Source: UBA2658 sp964617335
GTDB taxonomy: Bacteria; Bacillota; Clostridia; Oscillospirales; Oscillospiraceae
Reading direction: 5' to 3'
Length of the DNA: 47,952 nt
Assembly (NCBI GenBank): GCA_964617335.1
Contig: CAZTXG010000009.1
Span: 1 to 47,952 of the forward strand
Positions 26,707 through 32,918 of the stretch are shown piece by piece. Under the pieces are notes generated by a model. That model did not search any database. It worked only from the letters and a program-made list of their open reading frames with translations, and was not told the origin of the DNA. Made by a program: the position numbers and the translations under genes. How positions within the stretch are numbered: the stretch's first letter is position 1; the number at the start of each line of letters is the position of its first letter.

Positions 26707-27465
26707 ATGCCCGCTGTGAAAAGAAACAAAAGAGGAAACAGCATGGGGGGCGTGGGAATAATCTTTGGCTCCGTTTCCCTTGCTGTCATATTTGTGGCTC
26801 TTGCCTTTGGTATGAGTGTTTTTTTCAAAGTTTCAAACATAGAGGTTACCGGTGGGGATAGATACAGCCAGGAGGAAATAATTGAAGCCTCCGGCATAAA
26901 AAAAGGGGACAACCTGATACTGATAAACAGACAGGCAGTTCAGGATAAGATATACTCAGAGCTTATTCATATATGCGAGGCAGAGGTTAAAAGAAAGCTG
27001 CCGAACACCATCAGCATAAATCTTACAGAAAGCGAAAGCATTGCTGCAGTAAAATGCGACAGCGGTTATTGGCTTATTGACCATAAAGGCAGGCTGTTGG
27101 AGAGAAGTACGGCGGTTCAATGTGCGGATTACATACAGGTAAGCGGTGTAACAATAAGTGAGCCGGAGCTTGGAAAAACAATAACATCCACGGAAGAGAA
27201 CACGCCAAAAATAACTTACCTCAGGGACATTTTATCTATTATAAAAGAAAAAGATATGCTTGGGGATGTCAATACCATTGATTTGAGCAACATTGCCAAT
27301 GCTCAAATAGACTATGGGGGAAGGTTTAAAATCAAGCTGGGGAAAAATCGAAATCTTGAACAAAAGCTGCAGCTTATGCTTGGTGCCGTGGAAAAGCTTT
27401 CACCTGAGGAAGAAGGCATAATTGACGTTTCCGAGGATAAAAAGGCCAATTTTAGCCCAAGTTGA
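26707..27465 (+). CDS. divIB: Cell division protein DivIB/FtsQ
   Basis: 252 residues: short basic cytoplasmic tail (KRNKRG), one membrane helix (~20-42), then a POTRA domain (VSNIEVTGGDRYSQEEIIEASGI..., ~43-112) and the FtsQ/DivIB beta domain (GYWLIDHKGRLLE). It sits in the membrane with FtsL/DivIC at the septum. The start ATG follows AAAGGGGG. A 184-base region with the ftsZ promoter follows. Confidence 0.88.
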   Translation: MPAVKRNKRGNSMGGVGIIFGSVSLAVIFVALAFGMSVFFKVSNIEVTGGDRYSQEEIIEASGIKKGDNLILINRQAVQDKIYSELIHICEAEVKRKLPNTISINLTESESIAAVKCDSGYWLIDHKGRLLERSTAVQCADYIQVSGVTISEPELGKTITSTEENTPKITYLRDILSIIKEKDMLGDVNTIDLSNIANAQIDYGGRFKIKLGKNRNLEQKLQLMLGAVEKLSPEEEGIIDVSEDKKANFSPS

Positions 27466-27547
27466 CATCCTGACTGGGGAATTTTTGCATTAAACAACCA
27501 AAAAAGCAATAATTTTTTGGTTCACATAATATATTTACAAACAAGAC

Positions 27548-27576
27548 TTGACCTTGAGACGAATTCGTTATAAAAT
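27548..27576 (+). promoter_or_regulatory. Promoter of ftsZ
   Basis: TTGACC (27548-27553), 17 bases, TAAAAT (27571-27576). Some 25 bases later lies an 8-base dyad TAAACCAT/ATGGTTTA (27602-27620) in the presumed leader. ftsZ can thus be transcribed apart from the upstream cluster. Confidence 0.75.
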
Positions 27577-27649
27577 AAAGAGACTAGTTAAATAATACTG
27601 ATAAACCATAAAATGGTTTAGATTTCTTAAAATATGGGAGGCTATGAAT

Positions 27650-28795
27650 ATGTCGTTTCAGCTTGAAACCGGTCCCGAAAATGTTGTAACTATAAAGGTG
27701 GTCGGAGTTGGCGGCGCCGGAAATAATGTTGTCAACAGAATGGTAGGCTCCGGTACTAAGGGCGTTGAATTTATCGCCATCAACACGGACAAGCAGGCTC
27801 TTTCCGTTTCCAGTGCCACACAAAAAATACAGATTGGTGAAAAGCTCACCCACGGCCAGGGTGCAGGCTCGGATCCCGATATTGGAAAGCGCAGCGCTGA
27901 GGAAAGCCGAAACAACATTGCCAAAAGCTTTGAGGATGCCGACATGGTATTTATAACGGCGGGCATGGGCGGCGGCACAGGAACAGGCGCCGCACCCACC
28001 ATTGCGGATATCGCCAGAGAATCCGGAATACTTACCGTTGCTGTTGTTACAAAGCCCTTCAGCTTTGAAGGCAAGCGTAGAATGGATCAGGCTATGGACG
28101 GCATAAATGACCTTATGGGCAAGGTTGACTCCCTTCTCATAATCCCTAACGACCGGCTGAAGTTTGCCACAGACCAAAGGGTAACATTTGCAAATGCCTT
28201 TGAAATTGCTGACGATGTTTTGCATCAGGCTGTAACCAGCATATCCGACCTTATAAAAAACACAGGCTTCATAAACCTTGACTTTGCCGACGTTACAACT
28301 ATCATGAAAAGTGCCGGTCTTGCTCATATGGGCGTTGGCCATGCCGCGGGCAAGGGCAAGGCAGAAGATGCCGCCCGCATGGCAGTTGCAAGTCCCCTCA
28401 TGGAGACCTCAATAGATGGCGCAAGGGGAGTTCTTATAAACATAACAGGCTCTATGGACATGGGGCTTGAGGATGTTGAATCCGCGGCAAACCTTGTTCA
28501 GTCGGCGGCTCATCCCGAGGCAAACATTATCTTCGGTGCCACCTTTGACGACGCTATGGACGATGAAATCCGTGTCACCGTTATCGCAACCGGATTTGAC
28601 GACGGCCTCGTAGTCCGTGCTTCCGATCAAGGGGCAAAGGCAGAGCAGCCTGCTGAAAAGGCCCAGGGACTTTTCACGGCAGCTTCTGAGATGGCCGGTG
28701 CGAACACCACAGCCCAGCCGGCTCCTGCCGCTGCCGGGCAAAACAAGGAAGAAGACCCCTTCGACAGTATTTTTAAGATATTTAATTCAAAATAA
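27650..28795 (+). CDS. ftsZ: Cell division GTPase FtsZ
   Basis: 381 residues from the second ATG (27650), which is eight bases from GGAGG; the ATG at 27644 is only two bases away. Tubulin-like GTPase with VGVGGAGNNVVNRM and the signature GGGTGTGAAP, T7 loop DFADVTTIM. A Gln/Ala/Pro-rich linker (~320-365) ends in EEDPFDSIFKIFNSK. This tail differs from the common DIPxFLR-type C-terminal peptide that binds FtsA and SepF. No ftsA lies beside it. spoIIGA and sigE/sigG, often found after ftsZ in spore formers, are also missing here. Confidence 0.97.
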   Translation: MSFQLETGPENVVTIKVVGVGGAGNNVVNRMVGSGTKGVEFIAINTDKQALSVSSATQKIQIGEKLTHGQGAGSDPDIGKRSAEESRNNIAKSFEDADMVFITAGMGGGTGTGAAPTIADIARESGILTVAVVTKPFSFEGKRRMDQAMDGINDLMGKVDSLLIIPNDRLKFATDQRVTFANAFEIADDVLHQAVTSISDLIKNTGFINLDFADVTTIMKSAGLAHMGVGHAAGKGKAEDAARMAVASPLMETSIDGARGVLINITGSMDMGLEDVESAANLVQSAAHPEANIIFGATFDDAMDDEIRVTVIATGFDDGLVVRASDQGAKAEQPAEKAQGLFTAASEMAGANTTAQPAPAAAGQNKEEDPFDSIFKIFNSK

Positions 28796-28840
28796 CTTAT
28801 AATCTTTTCAACACTTAAAAAAGATGGAAAAATTGCTATG

Positions 28841-28896
28841 GCGGGTTTTGTCCCGCGGGGCGTTTTACTCCCTCCGCCGAAGGTGGCAGAGGGAGT
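28841..28896. repeat. Pair of GC-rich hairpins after ftsZ
   Basis: GCGGG/CCCGC (28841-28856) is followed by ACTCCCTC (28867-28874) facing GAGGGAGT (28889-28896) around a CGCC-GAA-GG core. No T-run follows, so termination is doubtful. The second hairpin resembles small CTCCCTC...GAGGGAG palindromic repeats scattered in genomes of anaerobic Clostridia; only one copy is seen in this window. Confidence 0.4.
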
Positions 28897-28940
28897 AATT
28901 CATGAGGGCTTTTGCCTGTTCTACTATGGGGGAGATCCGC

Positions 28941-29798
28941 ATGAAAAAACTAAAAAACTCAATGCCTATAGAATGCATAAGCGAGCTGGTGCAAATCTAT
29001 TTTGGAAAGCACGTTTCCCGCTCGGCGGCGGAGCTTTCATATTTTATAACCCTTTCATTTTTCCCAACCCTAATTTGCATCTACTCCATAACTATTAGGC
29101 TGCTGCCCGGAATAAGCATAACTATGGAAGAGCTTCGTGCTTTTATACCCGGCAGCACCTTCGAAACAATAACAGACTATTTGGGCTATGTTGCGAAACA
29201 TAACAACAGAACTCTGCTTACAGCGGGAATAATAGGCATGGCCACAACTTCGGCGGCCTCTTTCCGCTCCCTACATAATATAATGGCTGACATACAGGGG
29301 AAATCCCGATATCGCGGTGTTTTTGCCCTTGTGTTTTCTTTTATTTTTTCCCTGCTGTTTCTTGGTGCCATTTACTTTGCAGGCATTGTTATGGTAACGG
29401 GAAGCTGGCTGGTTCGTTTTCTGACGAACCTTTTTCCGGCACTGGCAGCTTTTGAAGTATGGCCGCACATACGTTTTCCTCTGCTGTTTCTGATTTTTAT
29501 TCTAATTATTTACGGGCTTTACCGTATAACGGCTCCAAAGGATATTAAGGGCGGATTTTTACCGGGAGCCGCTTCCGCCGCTTTAATACTTGTGGCGGTC
29601 AGCGTTTTATTTTCATGGTTTATTAGTATGTCTACGAAATATCCGCTTATTTACGGTTCTCTGGCCTCGATTATTGTTTTCATGCTTTGGATGTATATCT
29701 GCGGTCAGATACTTATTATGGGAAATGCCTTCAATGTGGTTTTGCGAAGGCACAAAGGAAAAGACGTAATTAAAAACAAAAAAGAGGCTAATATTTAA
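28941..29798 (+). CDS. YihY/virulence factor BrkB-family membrane protein
   Basis: 285 residues from the ATG at 28941 after GGGGGAG; an earlier in-frame ATG at 28902 lies close to the hairpin and lacks a good site. Six predicted membrane segments, with the family features SRSAAELSYFITLSFFPTL at the N-terminus and YGSLASIIVFMLWMYICGQILIMGNAFN at the C-terminus. Once called RNase BN by error, the family is now regarded as membrane transport-like of unknown substrate. It probably forms its own unit, closed by the terminator at 29805. Confidence 0.85.
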   Translation: MKKLKNSMPIECISELVQIYFGKHVSRSAAELSYFITLSFFPTLICIYSITIRLLPGISITMEELRAFIPGSTFETITDYLGYVAKHNNRTLLTAGIIGMATTSAASFRSLHNIMADIQGKSRYRGVFALVFSFIFSLLFLGAIYFAGIVMVTGSWLVRFLTNLFPALAAFEVWPHIRFPLLFLIFILIIYGLYRITAPKDIKGGFLPGAASAALILVAVSVLFSWFISMSTKYPLIYGSLASIIVFMLWMYICGQILIMGNAFNVVLRRHKGKDVIKNKKEANI

Positions 29799-29804
29799 AA
29801 TGAA

Positions 29805-29850
29805 AGCGTCCCCTATACCGGAAAATCCGGAAGGGGACGCTGTCTTTTTT
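29805..29850 (+). terminator. Intrinsic terminator between yihY and rubredoxin
   Basis: AGCGTCCCC (29805-29813) pairs with GGGGACGCT (29833-29841), with an inner CCGGA/TCCGG stem, followed by a six-T run. Lies between convergent genes. Confidence 0.88.
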
Positions 29851-29856
29851 ACTTGA

Positions 29857-30015
29857 TTATTTTGCCTGAAAATCTTCCTTTGAAGCTCCGCAAAGGGGGC
29901 ATACCCAATCATCGGGGACGTCTTCCCACTTTGTTCCGGGGGCGATGCCGCCGTCAGGATCGCCGACAGCCTCATCATAGATATAACCGCATAGCAAGCA
30001 TTCGTACTGTTTCAT
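29857..30015 (-). CDS. Rubredoxin
   Basis: 52 residues, too short for most ORF cut-offs. Begins MKQYECLLCGYIYDEAVGDP and ends with CPLCGASKEDFQAK; the two CxxCG pairs (Cys6/Cys9 and Cys39/Cys42) bind one iron. The core KWEDVPDDWVCPLCG is typical. It is a one-electron carrier of anaerobes, often serving rubrerythrin, superoxide reductase or acyl-CoA dehydrogenases. A strong AGGAGG site lies before the ATG and its own promoter is upstream. Confidence 0.95.
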   Translation of the reverse strand: MKQYECLLCGYIYDEAVGDPDGGIAPGTKWEDVPDDWVCPLCGASKEDFQAK

Positions 30016-30058
30016 TGTGAATCCTCCTGATAAAACAGATTGTCAGATAGACAAGCAC

Positions 30059-30087
30059 AGTATAACAGATATTATATGGCGTATCAA
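30059..30087 (-). promoter_or_regulatory. Promoter of the rubredoxin gene
   Basis: On the minus strand TTGATA (30087-30082), 17 bases, TATACT (30064-30059), about 44 bases before the start codon. Close to the vegetative consensus. Confidence 0.75.
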
Positions 30088-30169
30088 CAACAATTTATTA
30101 AAGTTATAAGAACAAGGCTTGTGAATAAAAACGGGATTGATTATAGAGGAGTTTAGCATATGTAAAAAT

Positions 30170-30877
30170 CTAGTCCCGCTGCCAGACCCAAAAGACTTTT
30201 TTGGCGGATCGTTCCACGCCCAGCTTTTTTTGAAGAGACAGAGACTTTTCGTTATCACTTACCACCTGACCGAAGGGTATTTCACCTCGGCTTAGACTGC
30301 GGTTTACCATATATTCCTCCAGTTTTAAGCCATAACCCTTCCTGCGAAATTCAGGCAAAACAGCCAGAAGACCAAGAGCTCCCTCTAAATGCTCACCAAT
30401 AAAACCTGCAAGGCTGCCATTTTCAAAAAGGCCGAAAATGCAGCCATTTTTTATGAGCAGCTCTATATATTCTTTTTCGTGCTCACCATAGTTTGCGGCG
30501 ACTACATCAGAAAAACCAATTGTCAGGGGACGTATTTTGCTAAAATCGCCGCTGATGGGCTTAGCTTTTAAATATGCATACTGAAAGGTGTCCATGCGGG
30601 CTGCCAATCTGCCGTCGGACATAAGGCTTATTGCCGTTTCCTCCTGATGAACAGCGAAAAGATTATATTTCCCGGGGTTTACAAAACTGCTTAAATCCTC
30701 TCCGAAATTCAATGAGGACATAAGGGTGCCGCTTTTTCTCTCATGTAATATAACCCCTTTTTCTCCTGCATATAAAATATCTGCCCTTTTACGGCGTATA
30801 GGCTCTATCATATCAATATGGGAAAGAATATCTTTTCCAAGGTATGACAGAGCCTTTTTTTCTAAAGCTTCAGACAT
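30170..30877 (-). CDS. GNAT-family N-acetyltransferase
   Basis: 235 residues from the ATG at 30877 with GGAG upstream; a TTG six codons earlier is less likely. The C-terminal half has the GNAT acetyl-CoA site LAVLPEFRRKGYGLKLEEYM and the following strand IPFGQVVSDNEKSLSLQKKLG. The N-terminal ~110 residues form a separate region without a motif I know. Substrate unknown. It lies 51 bases downstream of mgsA on the same strand, probably in one transcript. Confidence 0.8.
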   Translation of the reverse strand: MSEALEKKALSYLGKDILSHIDMIEPIRRKRADILYAGEKGVILHERKSGTLMSSLNFGEDLSSFVNPGKYNLFAVHQEETAISLMSDGRLAARMDTFQYAYLKAKPISGDFSKIRPLTIGFSDVVAANYGEHEKEYIELLIKNGCIFGLFENGSLAGFIGEHLEGALGLLAVLPEFRRKGYGLKLEEYMVNRSLSRGEIPFGQVVSDNEKSLSLQKKLGVERSAKKVFWVWQRD

Positions 30878-30928
30878 ATTCCAGCTGTTCTCCAATCAAA
30901 TCTTTAAACCGGCAGTTTGTGCAAAGGT

Positions 30929-31414
30929 TTATTTGAGCAGCTCAGATTTGTCCTTTGCCCTATCTATTACCTGCTGCTTAAAATCTATTATTGTGTGTTC
31001 ATACTCCTCGTTCATAAGGGGAGAGCGCATAAGAAAATCGGCGGTTGCCCTGTTGTTTGCTAGGGGAATGTCATAGACCTGAGTAATCCTTAAAAGAGCT
31101 TTTACGTCAGGGTCATGGGGCTGGGCCTTTAAGGGGTCGGAAAAAAAGATTACTAAATTAATTTTCCCCTCGGCGATTTTAGCGCCCACCTGCAGGTCGC
31201 CGCCTAAGGGGCCGCTGTTATAGCCTTTAACGGGAAGTCCTGTTTTTTCCGCCACCAGCCTTGCCGTTGTCCCCGTGCCGCAGAGAAAATGATTTTTCAA
31301 AATGTCCTCATTCTCGGCACACCAGTCAATAAGCTCCTGCTTTTTTCCGTCGTGGGCAATAAGGGCTATGGTTTTTTGTCTTTCGATTGTATGGACCATA
31401 AATTCATTATTCAC
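30929..31414 (-). CDS. mgsA: Methylglyoxal synthase
   Basis: 161 residues, starting at GTG 31414 behind AGGTG. Motifs: TIALIAHDGKKQELIDW, CGTGTTARL, SGPLGGDLQVGAKIAEG with the catalytic Asp, and FFSDPLKAQPHDPDVKALLRI. It converts dihydroxyacetone phosphate to methylglyoxal and phosphate, a bypass of lower glycolysis under phosphate limitation. The last residues (VIDRAKDKSELLK) are an extension. Followed by the GNAT gene. Confidence 0.95.
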   Translation of the reverse strand: MNNEFMVHTIERQKTIALIAHDGKKQELIDWCAENEDILKNHFLCGTGTTARLVAEKTGLPVKGYNSGPLGGDLQVGAKIAEGKINLVIFFSDPLKAQPHDPDVKALLRITQVYDIPLANNRATADFLMRSPLMNEEYEHTIIDFKQQVIDRAKDKSELLK

Positions 31415-31469
31415 AAAATCACCTGTCCTATCAATAATTGGGATAGCCTGTGATATCCTTAGACTATTA

Positions 31470-31497
31470 ATTATACATCATGAAATCAAAAATGCAA
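31470..31497 (-). promoter_or_regulatory. Promoter of mgsA
   Basis: On the minus strand TTGCAT (31497-31492), 16 bases, TATAAT (31475-31470), about 55 bases before the mgsA start. Confidence 0.75.
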
Positions 31498-31597
31498 AGC
31501 ATTCATGTTAAAGCTTCCAAAGGTAAAAGGCCTAAAGAGACATTTAGCACTTTTAATATTGAGAGCCTGAGGTTTATATATGTGCTTTGTGCATTTT

Positions 31598-31622
31598 TAA
31601 TGATAGGCAAAGGCTATTGATT
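31598..31622. promoter_or_regulatory. Second LysR-type operator, before acyl-CoA dehydrogenase 1
   Basis: ATAG-N7-CTAT within a 25-base window that matches the dyad at 36124-36148 in 18 of 25 positions, including TGATAGGCA and GCTAT. It keeps the T-N11-A pattern of LysR sites and lies 124 bases before the start codon at 31746. Confidence 0.55.
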
Positions 31623-31745
31623 TGCGGTCATGTCGCAGAAAGTTCCAATTTGTTGTAAGGACTTCGTGATGGTATCCTTTATTTAAGAAGTTAAGCACTC
31701 CTAATAATATTGATTGTTAATTTTATAATGAAAGGATGAGAAAAG

Positions 31746-32888
31746 ATGAGTTTGCTTTATACCCAGGATCAAAAAGAGCTTATTGAAATGGTTAGAAATA
31801 TGGCCGAAAAGGAGATTAAGCCCCATGTGGCCCAGTGCGACGAAAAGGGCGAATGCCCCATAGAGCTTTTTAAGCCTGCCTTGGATATGGGTTTGCATCT
31901 TCTGGAAATCCCTGAGGAATACGGCGGAGAGGGCATGAGCTATGAAACCACAGCCATGGTTTTTGAAGAGCTTGCCAAGATTGACGCAGGCTATGCCGAC
32001 ACCATAGTCACAAACTTTGTGGCTCTGCGAAATGTTATTCTTGCAGGCACTCCGGAGCAGGCCAGAAGATTTGCCGATGTTGTTGTTCCCGGAAACTTTG
32101 CCTGCTTTGCCATTACAGAGCCGGGGGCAGGTTCCGACGCCGGCGCAATTCGGGCAACAGCCACAAGAGACGGAGACTATTACGTTTTAAACGGCACAAA
32201 AACCTTTGCCACAAACGGCGAGTGCGCCAGCATTTATGTGAGTTTTTTCAAAACAAATCCCGAGCTTGGTAAAAAGGGAATCTCAGCCTTCATAATAGAC
32301 AGGGACACTCCGGGCTTTAAAGTCGGAGCCCATGAAAAGAAAATGGGATTTCGCCTTTCCAACACCACGGAGCTTATTTTTGATAATGTCCGTGTTCCCC
32401 TTGAAAACCGCATAGGGGAGGAAGGTAAGGGGCTTCACATTGCCCTAAACGCTTTAAACCTGTCCCGTGCCTTTATTTCCACCTTGGGTGTTGGCATTAT
32501 GCAGCGTGCCCTTGACGAGGCCATGGACTATGCCACAAGCCGTGAGCAGTTCGGACAGCCTATTATAAAGTTCCAGATGGTTCAGGCCATGCTTGCGGAT
32601 ATGGCCATTAAAACCGAGGCTTCCCGCTGCCTTGTGAACAACACCATGAAGCTTATGGACGCAGGCCAGCTTGTTCAAAAGGAAGGTGCAATAACTAAAA
32701 CCTTTGTTTCTGACTGTATGCAGGAGGTCACCTCAAACGCTGTTCAAATATTCGGCGGCTACGGCTACAGCAGGGAGTATCCCGTTGAAAAGCTTATGAG
32801 AGACGCAAAGATTTTCCAGATATTCGAGGGAACCAACCAGATACAGAGAATGACCATCGCCAGAGCTTTAGAAAAGGAATATAAGTAG
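31746..32888 (+). CDS. Acyl-CoA dehydrogenase (butyryl/short-chain type)
   Basis: 380 residues, full length. FAD and substrate motifs are CFAITEPGAGSDAGAI and YGYSREYPVEKLMRDAKIFQI; the catalytic Glu is in FEGTNQIQR near residue 365. It oxidises or, in reductive anaerobic pathways, helps reduce an acyl-CoA/enoyl-CoA pair using electron-transfer flavoprotein. No etfAB is in the window. It is followed after 30 bases by the acyl-CoA synthetase, and the pair probably forms one transcript controlled by the dyad upstream. Substrate cannot be read from sequence. Confidence 0.93.
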   Translation: MSLLYTQDQKELIEMVRNMAEKEIKPHVAQCDEKGECPIELFKPALDMGLHLLEIPEEYGGEGMSYETTAMVFEELAKIDAGYADTIVTNFVALRNVILAGTPEQARRFADVVVPGNFACFAITEPGAGSDAGAIRATATRDGDYYVLNGTKTFATNGECASIYVSFFKTNPELGKKGISAFIIDRDTPGFKVGAHEKKMGFRLSNTTELIFDNVRVPLENRIGEEGKGLHIALNALNLSRAFISTLGVGIMQRALDEAMDYATSREQFGQPIIKFQMVQAMLADMAIKTEASRCLVNNTMKLMDAGQLVQKEGAITKTFVSDCMQEVTSNAVQIFGGYGYSREYPVEKLMRDAKIFQIFEGTNQIQRMTIARALEKEYK

Positions 32889-32918
32889 AGTTTTACTGGG
32901 GAGGGGCGTGTTGCGGCT

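Larger units (their letters stand above)
31415..31745. other. 331-base divergent region between mgsA and the acyl-CoA dehydrogenase
   Basis: It contains the mgsA promoter on the minus strand and a LysR-type dyad (31598-31622). For the plus strand I see only weak promoter candidates, for example TTGTTG-N17-TATCCT near 31650-31680, as expected for an activator-dependent promoter. No small gene is convincing. Confidence 0.6.

Noticed and set aside
27584..28342. 252-residue open frame antisense to ftsZ
   Set aside because: Shadow of the ftsZ frame; no family resemblance.
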